Shown: piece by piece, positions 1 to 11,928 of the stretch
Position numbering within the stretch: position 1 is the first letter of the stretch
How the letters are laid out: each line of letters starts with the position of its first letter
Assembly (NCBI RefSeq): GCF_018143015.1
Contig: NC_054756.1
Span: 13,765,902-13,829,901 of the forward strand
Source of the DNA: Lytechinus variegatus
Lineage: Eukaryota; Echinodermata; Echinoidea; Temnopleuroida; Toxopneustidae
Direction: 5' to 3'
Length of the DNA: 64,000 nt
Notes under the pieces: model-generated
Told to the model about the DNA's origin: nothing
Seen by the model: the letters and a program-made list of their open reading frames with translations, nothing else
Databases searched by the model: none
Translations under genes and position numbers: made by a program

Positions 1-48
1 CATGATTATTGTTTTATGTAGTGACGTATGCTTCTTTTTCATAACTAC

Positions 49-648
49 TTAAAGGACAAGTCCACTCCGAGAAAAAGTTGATTTGAATTAATAGAGAAAA
101 ATCAGACAAGCATAATACTGAAAATTTCATCAAAATTGGACCTAAGATAAAAAAAAGTTGTAACATTTTAAAGTTTCGCTTAATTTCACAAAATAGTTAT
201 ATTCACATCCCGGTCGGTATGCAAATGAGGGAACTGATGACATCACTCACTATTTCTTTCGTACTTTATTATATGAAATATTCAAATTTTCTTCTCATTG
301 TCCGGTGAAAAAAAGTTTTATTTCTCCCTGAACATGTGGAATTATCATTGTTTAACATTTTATATTTCAGTCAAGTTGGTCCTTATCGCCAAATCTGTAA
401 AATTTGAAATATTGTATAATTCAAACAATAAAGAACAAAAATAATGAGTGAGTGACATCATCAATTCTCTCATTTGCATGTGACTGAATTGTGCATATAA
501 CTATTTTGTGAAATAAAAGCGAAACTTTAATATGTCATAACTTTTTTTTATCTTGCGTCCAATTTTAATGAAATTTTCAGTATTATGCTTGTCTGATTTT
601 CTCTATTGATTCAAATCAACATTCTTCTGAGGTGGACTTGACCTTTAA
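49..648. mobile_element. TTAA-flanked fold-back element, copy 1
   Basis: A palindromic element of about 600 bp. The left arm starts TTAA-AGGACAAGTCCACTCC and the right arm ends GGTGGACTTGACCT-TTAA, so both ends carry TTAA, the target duplication typical of piggyBac and Kolobok transposons. The arms remain complementary almost to the centre: for example the left 'GACATCACTCACTATTTC' mirrors the right 'ATAATGAGTGAGTGACATC'. No coding capacity is visible, so this is a non-autonomous element. Three further copies of the same family lie in this window (45681, 51879, 60390). Superfamily assignment is inference from the TTAA duplication only. Confidence 0.85.
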
Positions 649-739
649 AGTGATTGCACCATTTTATGGTGTTAATATAAAACATTTCCTATTGTTAATG
701 CTTATACGTTCGCAATAGTAGATTGGTGAGATAAGTGTC

Positions 740-1080
740 TGCTCTTCATGAATTCCTAAAAGTCAGTGTTTAAAATGTCCCTTTTCTGATCTGAATATCA
801 AAAAATTCGTGCTCGCATTGTTTGTTTAGCTAGACAGGTATGTATTATGATTACAAAAAGTTGCTTAAAATGTCCTTTTTGGTCTGGATATAAAAAAATC
901 AGCTCGCGCTTCGCGCTCGCATTATTTGAGCAATGAGATACACATCTGTTTGATGGTACTGTTCTTTAAATATCCCTATTAGGTCAGTATACCTTGCAAC
1001 TAAGAGCGCTTCGCGCGCTCACTAAGTAAATCAAATTTTTTCTAGTGCCCCCCATGCCGTGATTCACGGTACGCCACTGG
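740..1080. repeat. Fragments of the TCGCGCTTCGCGCTCGC dispersed repeat
   Basis: The pattern 'AAAATGTCCTTTTTGGTCTGGATAT' then a short A/T run then 'CAGCTCGCGCTTCGCGCTCG' occurs here twice, once degraded. The same module recurs at about 11290-11780 (several copies) and 13980-14015. The stretch ends in 'GTGCCCCCCATGCCG...GGTACGCCACTGG', a type of end also seen near 18830. It is non-coding. I take it to be part of a dispersed transposon family. Confidence 0.6.
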
Positions 1081-1965
1081 TAATGCATATTTCTAAATTA
1101 AAAAGGCGTCAAAATAACAACAACAAACAATAAATGATGAAAAACAAGTCCGTGTCCGTGATTATTGAATAAAAAATTAATTATCAATTTCGGCAGTAAC
1201 TTAATTTAAAAAAAAATTTGGTTGACATTCATCAGCCGGGTGAAATATGCAAAATTTATTGAAACTGAAAATGGTAGTAACGCTGGGGAAGGACTATTAT
1301 GGACACTGAAATTCACGCTGCGTTGGGCATGTTGGGAGTAAGATTGCATCCATGTCGGGCAATTTCAGCGGAAGTAGATGCTTGTGAAGAAGCAAATCCC
1401 GCTGTTTATATCAATACTAGATATATATTTAATCCCACTTTTGTAAGAATGTACGAACTGAGTAGGCAATGTAGTTTTAATACATCAGTGAAAAACATAA
1501 TTGTTGTGTTTGAACATACAGAGATGGTACATTTCACAGAACTTAAGTAAAGATTTGCCCCGTGTTTTCATAACAGACATGTTTTAATACTTATTTTTGA
1601 ATCTACATGTTTTGTCAGTGTAATTGTGTTTCATGACAGTGAAATTGTGTTTCATAGCATTATCGAAAACAAGCCGTATCATCGCAAAACTGATTTTGTG
1701 GTGGCCGGACTTGGACTCTTGTAGGAAGAAAGGAAATTGTACTGATACAAATATCAGTCATGTCAGTTCTGATGTTGATTTTGCACAAATCCGTTATGGT
1801 AGGCCAAATGAGAATCTTGGACAAGATAAAATTTATAGACCCATCGCAGTCTCCTTAAAAAAATAATGCGAGAGTTCCTTGACCTTGACTTTGATATGGG
1901 GACGACTGGCATCGTAGAAATTTCTTTGGTATTATTTTGCAATTATTGTAATAACACAACGTCAT
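1081..1965. other. Unassigned sequence upstream of the LINE fragment
   Basis: No exon can be supported. An open frame at 1299-1550 (+) encodes 83 residues with a mixed, protein-like composition (cysteines at several places), but it lacks convincing splice sites and I recognise no domain. It could be an unrecognised extracellular exon of the gene ending at 4700 or decayed repeat. A second open frame at 1624-1866 shows no recognisable features. Confidence 0.35.
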
Positions 1966-1969
1966 GCAT

Positions 1970-2476
1970 TTGCTGGGGGTATTAGTAAACAGGATCTTGG
2001 AAGACTTCAACGCCTTCAGAACAAATGTGCACGATTAATCTGTCAAAAACCAAAATGGTGTCATGCTACCCCTCTTCTAAATGAACTACATTGGCTACCT
2101 GTTTGTGATAAAATACATTATCGAATACTTGTTCAAACCTATAAGTCTCTGTCAACCACACTACCTTCTTACATTTCTTCATTATTTCAGCAACAAAGAT
2201 CTACTTACTCTCTTCGTTCTACTGCTGCTCCTTCCTATGTAATTCCAAAGTCCAGAAAACAGGCCGGTTTCAACTCCTTTCAATCTCTTGCCCCCGTCTT
2301 TGGAACAAACTCCCTCCATCTCTTCGAAACCTCTCTTCTCTTAACCTCTTCAAAAAACATCTCAAAACACACTTATACATGTATAACCACAAACCTTAAC
2401 TTGTCTTATGCAATTAACAGCGTTTTGTATCCTCTGGAAAAAGCGCTATATAAATCCAATTATTATTATTATTTGG
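1970..2476 (+). mobile_element. 3' end of a CR1/jockey-like LINE, reverse transcriptase C-terminus (broken)
   Basis: Translation gives the usual tail of non-LTR reverse transcriptases: RLQRLQNKCARLICQK, then LNELHWLPVCDKIHYRI, then LVQTYKSLS and LPSYISSL. The conserved PRLWNKLPPSLRN block follows in another frame after a one-base shift near 2290, ending NLFKKHLKTHLYM. The sequence closes with an untranslated tail 'GCGCTATATAAATCC' and ATT repeats at about 2460-2474, the typical end of this LINE group. The copy is 5'-truncated and frameshifted, hence dead. It sits about 40 bp before a coding exon of the membrane protein gene. Confidence 0.85.
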
Positions 2477-2517
2477 ACTTAAATGTATATAATTCTATTG
2501 ATCTTGATTGTCAACAG

Positions 2518-4700
2518 AAGTGACTGAAGCATCGTCTTCAACCATGACCATGCCATCTGGCAATCGAATCGGTCTATCCATGGCTGCGATGTATGGTAAG
2601 TTCATTCATAATTTATCAGTATATTTACATTAAATGGTGCAGTTGATATGAATAAATCATGCAAACAAGTCATTTTATGGGATCCAAAATCAGAAAGAGT
2701 AGAAAGAAAAGGGATTTTAGTCTGTGGCATCTAATTAAAGCTAACGGATAAGTCTAGTTTGGGCCAAAGCAGCGACAAGTTCAAGTCTTTTTTAACTCTT
2801 GCAGTGACCCTATTCCAGTGACCCTATTTGTAAGTAAGATCATTAATCTTTTCGTGTCTGTATTACTTGCATTGTTTGTAATTGCAAATTTTGTAAATTT
2901 GAATGTAATCTTTTAAAATCCTTTCATCGAATGGAATAAATAAATCTTGAAATCTTAAATAAAGGAAAATAGCCGAGAAGAAAAGAAAAGCAGAAACTGA
3001 GCTAGACGAAAATGTCTTCGGCAAAAGAAAGTGACAATAATATAAAACGGATTTTCCTGCCCGAAAATGGCCATGCTTGTATGAGAGGCAAGCCACTGTA
3101 AATATAGATATAGATAATTTACCCCATAATTTTAGAATGCTATTTCATAGGTTTCTTTTCATTTCAACCAGGTTTATTCGGATTCTTAATCGCCTTGGTA
3201 ATTTGTATCCTCCTGGTTTGTATCATCGTGACGTTAAGAATGCAGAAATACAGGTATGTCTTACAATAAATAGTACACTGAAATACATTTAAAATGTCAA
3301 ATAGTGGTTAATATATATAAATATACATTTACAAGTATATAGGGGCGGAGGAAATATTTTCGTTAGGGTGGGAGGGCCGGGCAAAGCGCAAAGCCCCCCC
3401 CCAAAAAAAAAAAAGCACTTATGTTAAAATGGTAATTTCAGTGCAAACAGACATTTGTAATACACCAGTGAAAGGCAAATTTCCCGTGAGTGGATAATAA
3501 AATAGAGTTATCAGTAATTATCTGTAATCAGATTTCTTTTTGCCTGAAGTAGCTGCTGTTTGTTTCGTGGTCATTATTTAAGAAAAGCTTTTTTGGAAGG
3601 GATTTCTGACTGATGAAATATATATATTGATATTATAAGAAATTCTGTTTTTTCTAACCTGAAATGTGCTACTCCAAAAAGGGTATTTTACTTTGAGGAA
3701 ATAAAAAGATACAAACTTCCTCTTGAAAAGGGACATTTTTCTTGTAAAGCTAGGGTTACACTGGATGCGCATCAGCTGCGAATCCATCTGAAAACACGTA
3801 TAAATTTTCTCCCTCCGCGAATATGCGTAGAAATTCAGGAGAGATTCGGAAACATTCGTGTACGATTTTTTTTGTTCAAAACTAGCCGAATACCCTCCAA
3901 AATACCCACGAAAGTGACCGCAAATTTTATTCAGGCCACATTTGCATATATTCGAATGACATCGAGTTGGATTAGGGCAGGCATTCGGAGAATTCCGGAC
4001 AGATTCTGACCTACTTCATATCATTCAGGTCAACATTCAGTTCGGGTCGTCATTCGGCTATAACCGTAAAGTGATCGGGTGACATTCGGCTCAATTCCTG
4101 ACGCATTTGCTTCGATTCTTGCAAATATTCGGGTGGCATTCGACTTTATTCGGGATGACCAAAATTGATTCTGGTCCATTGTTGACGATTCTGCGCTGAA
4201 TCGGGACCTATTCGGGGCTCCCCTAATCTGAAACAAACAAGTTCCGAATCAGTCCGTATTCAGGCAGAATCGGTCCGAATTTATTCGAGAGAATTCTATT
4301 TGGTGTAACCCTAGCTTAAATGAGAAAACTCTAAAAGAGTTCTTAGAGTTTATTTCGATCGTCTGGCATGTTAAGAGTTAACACCTGTGCAAGAATCAAC
4401 TTTTATAAAGTCGGTGGAATTAAAACATTTTCGTGTTAAATCCATTCATGATGTGTTCCTCTGTGCATCTTCAGCCGATTAATAAAGGAATCCAGAAGTA
4501 AGGTGGCCGATAAGATTTCTGCTCCAGCAACTGAGAACTGTTACAACGGACCACAGTCCGACAAGGAAGCGTATATGGAACTTAACATTCACCCTGGCTC
4601 GCGAACTCAAGGAGGATCTTCAAGCAATCGGGATGGACCATACGATACACCACGACCTGTTACCAATGACGACAAAATTTACGAAAATGTTCGATTATAG
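2518..4700 (+). CDS. Receptor-like single-pass membrane protein, C-terminal three exons (5' partial)
   Basis: Three exons join in phase. 2518-2595 follows TTGTCAACAG and ends ATG|GTAAGT, encoding a Ser/Thr-rich stalk (VTEASSSTMTMPSGNRIG). 3172-3253 follows TTTCAACCAG and ends ACAG|GTATGT; it encodes a transmembrane helix (GFLIALVICILLVCIIV) followed by a basic stop-transfer LRMQKYR. 4475-4700 follows CATCTTCAG and encodes a 75-residue cytoplasmic tail ending at TAG. The tail carries Tyr motifs YMEL, YDTP and a C-terminal YENVRL; YENV fits the Grb2 SH2 consensus YxNx. The orientation (stalk, helix, basic residues, Tyr-rich tail) suggests a type I receptor or adhesion protein. Its extracellular part is not seen, so the family is unknown. 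Introns hold a LINE-flanked region and the TAA-flanked element at 3748. Confidence 0.75.
3335..3425. repeat. Short G- then C-rich dispersed repeat fragment
   Basis: 'GGGGCGGAGGAAATATTTTC' followed by 'CAAAGCCCCCCCCC' and a poly-A run. Similar GGCGGAGG-plus-poly-C pieces occur near 44463 and 18900. It lies in the last intron of the membrane protein gene and is non-coding. Confidence 0.45.
3748..4316. mobile_element. Inverted-repeat element with TAA duplication, ends AGCTAGGGTTACAC
   Basis: The ends AGCTAGGGTTACAC and GTGTAACCCTAGCT are perfect inverted copies, flanked on both sides by TAA (3745-3747, 4317-4319). A three-base TAA/TWA duplication fits PIF/Harbinger-type elements. The interior is unusual: a run of ATTCG-containing short units (CATTCGG, GATTCGGA, TATTCGGG) spaced irregularly over about 450 bp. 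No open frame of the right kind is seen, so it is non-autonomous. It lies in the intron before the last exon of the membrane protein gene. Confidence 0.75.
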
Positions 4701-4810
4701 ATTTATTTCAGTGATCCCATTCAAGGTCACCAATTCCCAGTGCGTTGAAATAATTTAAACCTGAATATAAGAACCCATATGGTTCGTACATTGTCAAATG
4801 CCTTTTTGAA

Positions 4811-4816
4811 ATTAAA
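4811..4816 (+). terminator. Candidate poly(A) signal (ATTAAA) of the membrane protein gene
   Basis: ATTAAA, the most common variant signal, lies 110 bases after the stop codon; AAATAA follows 10 bases on. No canonical AATAAA is closer. Confidence 0.45.
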
Positions 4817-4829
4817 CAGATAAATAATG

Positions 4830-5610
4830 ATTACTCTTGATGTCCTGAATTTTGCGGCCCGAATTCAAGAAATATTATTTTTAAGCCAGGTGTCATGGCA
4901 CAGTCATGGACAAGTATGCGGATTCATCGTATACTGTAAAAATCATTGCGACTTGCCGTACTACTTTCCACTACGGTAAATGCAACAATTTGTGGGTTTC
5001 AAGTTAAAATATGATCTGACCGTTAAGTGTAGTCTTTGGTAAATTTTATTTTCTCCGTAAAATTTGACCGGAAATATTACTGATTCATTTTAGGACGCCG
5101 CGGCGCGCCGATAGCTCATAATATGCAAGTAATCTAGTGCCCCCTTCCCCTCGGATATACTACTTATATTTTTGTATTGATTTTCTAATTAAACTTGAAA
5201 ATTTGATGATATTTACTCAGTTTTTGAAGGAGTATGAAGATTTCAACTTAAGGTTGTGATTTCGTTATGAGTTTATAATAACAGAGCCCCAAATCTCTTC
5301 ACTGTGTTACTTTATATGACTTCCAATTTGGCGAACTTCAAACTTCCACAGAAAAAATAAACAAATAAATAAGCGCACGACACAATAGCGAAACCATGCA
5401 TGTTGTAGCATAGTTTCAAAACTTGAAAAAGCATTATTATTGACAATATACACAATATTGTGTTATCTTGGAAAAAGGACGAAATTTATGTTAGATTAGA
5501 CTGAACATGCTGACGAACGGTCATTATACTTTTACCGCATTTTTAGGCCAAAATGTGGTAAAATTGCCGGTAAAATTGTAGAATTGTCCTGCTAGATTAT
5601 ACTCTCTTGG
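4830..5610. other. Intergenic sequence, nothing recognised
   Basis: AT-rich spacer after the membrane protein gene. No exon, RNA gene or clear repeat was seen, apart from a short GC patch (GACGCCGCGGCGCGCCG) near 5095. Confidence 0.5.
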
Positions 5611-5616
5611 AGTAAT

Positions 5617-5735
5617 TTCCTTCAGCAAGACATTTATCCACATTTTACCGCTTTCAACCCAGGTGAGGTAAATGAGTACCTGACATGAATTTATACTTTG
5701 AAACGCTGAGCTGTTTTAACCGACCATATAGCAAA
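5617..5735 (+). mobile_element. SINE body fragment
   Basis: Contains 'CAGCAAGACATTTATCCACA' followed by 'AACCCAGGTGAGGTAAATGA', the same body as the copies at 29813 and 33470. The tRNA-like head and the A/T tail are missing or too decayed to recognise. Confidence 0.6.
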
Positions 5736-5739
5736 AGCA

Positions 5740-7630
5740 TGTTGGTTATTTCCTTCAAAAAATATTGAAGCATTTATGATTATATGCATAGTCATTTTTT
5801 CTGTCTTTTGTTAATACTTTGAATTGTGTCAAATTTATTATTGTCTCTTGTCCTTTTATTTTTACATTGTAATCCATGACATGAATGTTGTGGGAACTGC
5901 GATTGCATCTTGGCATTTGTATGCAGTTCCCCATTCGACTTTCATTTTCACTTTTGCTTGAGAATATTGTTCAATGGAGAATAAAATAAATGCAAATTGT
6001 ATTAAATTGATTACGCTCAATACTATTAAAGCATTTCGTAATCATTTACACATTATTTTCAATTGTTTCCTGTTGCAAATATCATTTTATTTTACATTGT
6101 ACGTGTTTATTTTCAGGTTTCTTTTACCTTCTAAGTATCATTTTGTGTAAGCTGCCTGCTAAGGTTAAGTTTATCTGTTAACTTAGCAATAATTAAAACT
6201 GTAGAAGTCTTTGTCATTTTTTAAACACCTACTCAGTTTTGAAATTATTTCCATTTGGCCATGGTTAATTAAAGGTTATACTATTGTGTTCGAGTTGATT
6301 TATGTTGATTTATAGCATTTGCGCGTTGGCCTTTTAGCATGATTCAAAATCACACTTAACTGCTTGAGACACAGGTTGTTTCAAAGCGTTTTACACCGCA
6401 AAAACGCTGGTTAAGATTTTATACAACGTTGTTTACTATAATTATGAACCTTACAGTATTTGTTAAACCGTTTAAGCAATCATGTTTAATTTATTGTTGC
6501 TTAAGATTTAAACACATGTTTAAACTGTTTACTGTGGATTATATATAGTAATGATAAGTCTGTATAACTTTTGTAATGAAAGAAGGCAAAATCCAGACTG
6601 GTATGGTATTTTATTCCAAGAAAACCAACAGCCTCGCTGCGGAATGCCAATGATGAAAATACACTTGTAAATATATGTTGATAAAACAAATCAAATGACT
6701 TAAGTACTGCAATAATTCCAATTTCCACATAATAATTTCAAATTGTTTCTATAAAAAGGTTATAATACAAATATACAATACGGTTATATACGTCACAAGA
6801 TGCCATTATTACCAGTATTCACACATGAGGGTCTAGCAAATGTGCATACATGTATATTTCGAATATAGCCCATGATCAACTTGAACTAAAAATATAACAA
6901 TTTGAAATAATTCCTGGAGACATCGCATAATAACAAGACATCTTTTATTGCAGTAAAATAATTCCGATTAAAATAGACTCACCGCCCAAACTTCTCAATT
7001 CCTCTAGCTATCCTCTGGGCCTACAAGCATTATTATCCTTTATTGCTATTAGGTTGGGCTAAATAGGCAATATAATTATACATCATGGTCAGATCTGACG
7101 GTATTATCGGAAATATGTTAAATAAAACAATACCGTTCTGAACATCTTTGCATTAACCAGTAAAAGCTCAACATGTGTTTATGTATGCCGTAGACCGATA
7201 ATGCACTGTGTATTATAATAATTGCAAAGTCATAACTTCAGAGGTATAAATGTCAGTTTACATAATAAAAGTTGACTAAAATTCTGTGGACATCGCCATA
7301 GTAAAACACATAATCGTTCAAAGTTAGCAAAATAAGTATATACCAGTAATATCATAAAATAACAATAACCATCAACTCACTTGAATGACCAGACACTGGT
7401 GAGACAACTTGCTCCCTCCGATTTCAATTGCTTCTGTTCCTTTCCCGCCAAAATCATGGACTGGCTGAATTGAAAAGAAAGCATCCTACAGTGGGTACAT
7501 TATTCAAACCCCAACTGATCTTGACTGGTCAGTTACCACGATCACACTGGTTACTCCACTCAAGTTCAGACTATGCTTGAATGAATCCATGAAGGAATTT
7601 TGAAAAAAAGCCACTGGCTCATATTGAAAC
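5740..7630. other. Intergenic sequence with TTTAAAC-rich patch
   Basis: No gene was found. At about 6370-6540 several TTTAAAC/GTTTAAA and TTAAGCAA motifs recur in both orientations, suggesting an old inverted-repeat element whose ends could not be fixed. The remainder is simple AT-rich spacer. Confidence 0.4.
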
Positions 7631-7632
7631 CA

Positions 7633-7945
7633 GGGGCCGATTGCACGAAAGGGTCTTTGCAAGAGCCGTCTTTCGTGTCGCCCATTCATTATGATGCGCC
7701 ATGGGAAACGCATTTTACATAAATTACCAGCAAACATGTTTTATTCATCCGTTAGAGTAAAGAAAATCTTTGTTTATAAAATGATGTGATATATCATGAT
7801 ATCGTATACAAATTGATGTAAATGCTAGTTAACAAAGCTTATTTGTTTATCATACATTTCAGAAATTTCCCGCATACAGCGCATCATAAAAGATTGGCGA
7901 CCCGAAAGACGGTCCTTGGAAAGACCCTTTCGTGCAATCGGCCCC
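7633..7945. mobile_element. Palindromic MITE, ends GGGGCCGATTGCACGAAAGG
   Basis: GGGGCCGATTGCACGAAAGG and its reverse complement bound a 313-bp segment. Beyond them the arms continue: 'GTCTTTGCAAGAGCCGTCTT' on the left against 'AAGACGGTCCTTGGAAAGAC' on the right. The interior is AT-rich and non-coding. The target duplication is not clear. Confidence 0.8.
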
Positions 7946-8660
7946 AGTTCTACTAGTCTGTCATGCAAGACCAATAAGGGTGTACGGCTGCCAAATTCAC
8001 ATTACAACAGTCATGACAGTAATGTTTAACGTGAAGTTCACATTTGTTGCCCAAGTTAAGATTGTTGCATGTATTCCAGTTTTTTCCTTTCATTACTCGA
8101 TCGCACTGATGGATCCAGCGGGGGCACATCTGGCCGGTGCCCACCCCCTTTTGAGAGGCATAATCAAAATTTGCAATGTAAATATCCCGTACTAACCCAA
8201 ATGTGCCGACTTCCCTTTGAAAGCGAGACCTTTTTTTGGTTTGACAAATTTTCCGAGGACAAAATGACCTTGACTTTGGGTGAAAATAACCTTTTATTTC
8301 ATTGTTATTATATTTTTGTATTGCTTGTCAAATTTTCCTCGGGAAATGTGCCCCCTTTTTAAAGATATAGGATCCGCACCTTACTATCGGTATGATGTGG
8401 CGCCTTGTATACAGCTGTATGCTGTAGTTAATCCTGGTTGAATAAATGATTCCTTAACTAGAGTTATGCCTGATCGGCATGATCATCTGAAATTGGACTT
8501 TCAATTTCTTTAATGAAGGAAAAATTGAACCTCACCGCTTGTCTTCCCGTCATCGAACAATTAAGAAGTTTGCTTCTTCCTGTCAATAATGACAACGTAT
8601 AATCAATTAAAAAGATATGTCGATCTGTATCTTATGGTTTATACGCTGATTAGGCAGCTA
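7946..8660. other. Intergenic sequence, nothing certain
   Basis: Small overlapping open frames on both strands at 7953-8195 have no recognisable features. A repeat-like segment (8110-8360) mentions GGCACATCTGGCCGGTGCCC and CCCCCTTTT motifs, as in other transposon interiors. Confidence 0.35.
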
Positions 8661-9559
8661 TACAGTGCGTCCCAGAATAAACGAAACCGAGATTTAGCGA
8701 TCATTTATCATAACTTAATCATAAATAGAATAGACAAATGACCTACCAATTTAAAGCGTAGAATCTCCTCTTTCATCTGATATTACTCAGGTTATTTCTT
8801 ATTCACGCATGAGTGAGCAAAAACAATTTGAAGAAAGGATACCAAAACTCATTTGGCGGGGGGTATCTGGGTTTCAAAAAGAAAACCACATTTCTGAAAA
8901 GTTCAATATCTGCTCTTTAATTTGGTACCAAAATTACAGAAAATGGTCAAGAAATAAAAAAGTTCTGGTCATTTGAAATAAGGCTTGTATTTCGTGAGAT
9001 AAACATGTTTTCACCGGTTTCCCCACAGAAGCTCTCGCATGGTGAACAAAAGATTTAAAGGGGAATCCAACCCAAATAAATACTTGTTTTATAAGGAAAA
9101 GAAAAATCAGACAAGTTGATAGGTGAAAGTTTGAACAATATTGGACAAACAACAAGAAAGTTATGAATTTTTAAAAGTTGTAAATATTGGTAATCACTAT
9201 ACCCATGGAGACTTCAAATTGGCCGCATATGGGATGTAAGGCAAGGACTACTCTTCCATGTAATCCAATATCGCTAAAATGTCATTTTCCCCAAAAGTTT
9301 TATTTCAAATTATATTTTTCTTTCATGAGAACATACAATATACTACCTGGGTTATATTTAGATCACACCCCCAGGGAAATGGGTACTTAGGAGAAAACCA
9401 CAAATCTGTGATAATAAAGTACATGGCCTATGAGAAAGTTGTCCTTGCCCCTTGTCATAATGGTAAGCAATGAATTCCAATGCCCGGAGTTAGAAATGAA
9501 TATTCATTACGAATGACGTATTCTGTAGCGCGCGTAATTTGATAGCGTTGTAGCTAGCT

Positions 9560-10510
9560 AACTACAGCGACGTGACGTACCGTACGCTGCCCAATCGTCG
9601 CTCAGTTTACGTATTTTCCTTTATATTTCATTCAAATAGCTACGATATCCCTACTTCTATATGTCATCTGAAAGAAAAAATGCTGGAAAATCGTTTCATA
9701 TGATAATAATTATATGTCTTCAAAGCACCGCTGTGTAATCATGGTAATTGGCCGTTTTCGGCACCCTTGCGCCTGCCCCATTGCCGCTCACCACTGCCCT
9801 AACCCCGCTCACTTAGCGCGCGCATTCATACGTGTATATTAGGCCTGACTTCTTTTTTCTACCTTTTTTAAGAACTTTTTTACTTGCACTTCTGAGTGAA
9901 AAAGTGTGTAATTTTGTTGTGATTGAATATATTGTTGATAAGTTTTATAGTACAATACACTATATAAAATGTTCCTTTCACCAAGTGCAATTATTTTTAG
10001 GGTTTTTGTTGCTTTTGTTACTGATCTACGCCTATATCATTTTTTTTATCCTTCAAAATATATTCCGTATTTTTTTATAAAATATATTTAAAAAAACGTT
10101 TCCCGACAATTTTTTCACCTATTTTTATTGTCTAATTATATGAATATGATTCTTACCGTCATGAATTTTATGAGTGTATAATTATTATCTATCTATTTAT
10201 TTCGGAAATGAAAAGTATATGAAATTCAGTGGAACATGATTGTAGGCTACAGCATATCAGAGTATAGATTGAGCACCCACTGGACTGATAGGATCAAATA
10301 AATTACTGTAGTCATTAAAGACTATTTGACCCTGTACATAAAATCGGAAGCGGATAAAAAGAGTCAGCATAAACAAAAAACTTTAAAGAACAATATATAT
10401 GATAGAATATAGTCAAGTTAACTTTACTTAAAATATCATTATTGATAATTTACATCTTATAAATAAAACGCTATAAAGTTCTTTTAGCACATTCACCATT
10501 CAAAGAAATC
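9560..10510. other. Interior of the 8 kb element, left part
   Basis: AT-rich sequence with low-complexity T-runs. The open frame at 9832-10080 is a hydrophobic product of T-rich DNA and is not credible as a gene. Confidence 0.4.
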
Positions 10511-11112
10511 AACTTGAGTCCCCCCCCCATGGGTGTCGATCACGGGGGGATGGGGGGGATATATCCCCCCAATATTTCAAGTGGGGGGATGGCCTGTATT
10601 ATCATCCCCCCCAATAATTTAGGGTAAAAAAATTATAACAGTGATGATGAAAAAATGAAAAGTTTGATCATGATTATAGTATGCCATCAATCAATTTGTT
10701 TCCCTCGCAATTTGTGTATATTGTTATTAAATAAAAACAATCTTTTTCAGGACTATTAAACAGATGGTGGAGGTTCAAGATGAAAAAGAATGAAATGTTC
10801 ATGTATCTGATATTTTTTAACACACGACATAAAAGGACCCCAACGAAAATCAAATTTTGTTGATTGGGTGTTCCATCCCACCAGTGGTGAATAAATTAAT
10901 TTAAATATCATTAACTCAAAAGGGTGGAAAAATAAACGGGAGTAAAAGGGTGGCAAGATAAATAAAGGAATGACGGTAAGCCCGATGGCGCACGAGAAGC
11001 CACACAGGTTGTAATTTGTGCTAGTCTTAATTGGTCCGAATCTGCATTTTATCATCATGCATTAAGAAGAATAAAGATATTGCCAGTCAGGTTAGATTTA
11101 AGAGAGAAGTTG

Positions 11113-11816
11113 TATACACAGAGGCGTCGATCCTGGGTGGGGGGGGGACAGGGGGCGATCGCCCCACCAATGAAAATATTGGGGGGCAAACATATCGTTT
11201 TGCCCCCCCCCAATAATTCCGCATGTGCAACTAAAAAATAAAATAAGATTGTAATGCTACACTGAAATCAGCAAGCGAGATTGAGATACCAACTCGATCT
11301 TGATTTAAAATCATGCTCAAAATGTCTGCTTTTCAGATTGGAATATAAAAATTTTCAGCTCGCGCTTCGCGCTCGCATCATGTACCCAAACCCCATACTT
11401 TTCATGATTATATAGGTGAATATAATGTCCCGTTTTCAATTCTAAACCTCAAAAGAACTTTGATTTTGCAATAATCTTTTGTTGGATATATATCTTCCAT
11501 TAAAATGTCCTTTTTTCCAGATCAAAATATCAAAATTTTCAGCTCGCGCTCGCATCTAGGCCTATTGTTCTTCTAGATACCCATCTTAATCATTGGTACC
11601 AAAAATGCTTAGAATATCAAGCTTTCAGGTCAGAATATAGAGAAATTTCAGCTCGCTCTCTAGTGAGATACATGTATCGACCCTCCTCATGAGTTACTAC
11701 AAACAAACGTAAACAGGTACATTTTTCCTGTTTTCATGACATACTAAAAAAATTTAGCTCGCGCTTCGCGCTCGCATTGTTGGTGAAGGTGAGATATGTG
11801 TCTCTTTCTCATGAGT

Positions 11817-11847
<31 letters not shown>

Positions 11848-11928
11848 TGTGATCGAGCGCCTTTGGAACGTTGATTCATAATTTTGCCCCCCCCCCATCT
11901 GAAAAATGGATCGACGCCCCTGTGTATA
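11113..11928. mobile_element. Nested inverted-repeat element, ends TATACACAGAGGCGTCGATC
   Basis: The left end TATACACAGAGGCGTCGATC is answered by GGATCGACGCCCCTGTGTATA on the right with one mismatch. Each end is followed inwards by G or C runs (GGGGGGGG; CCCCCCCCCC). Inside are at least four copies of a module of about 100 bp: AAAATGTCC, then a short A/T stretch, then GCTCGCGCTTCGCGCTCGCA (at about 11356, 11540, 11650, 11757). A related end (GGATCCGCCTCTGTATA) occurs alone at about 18947-18963, so the family is dispersed. Confidence 0.7.
11815..11847. repeat. (TA)n microsatellite
   Basis: Alternating TA run with a CA interruption, inside the nested element at 11113-11928. Confidence 0.8.
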
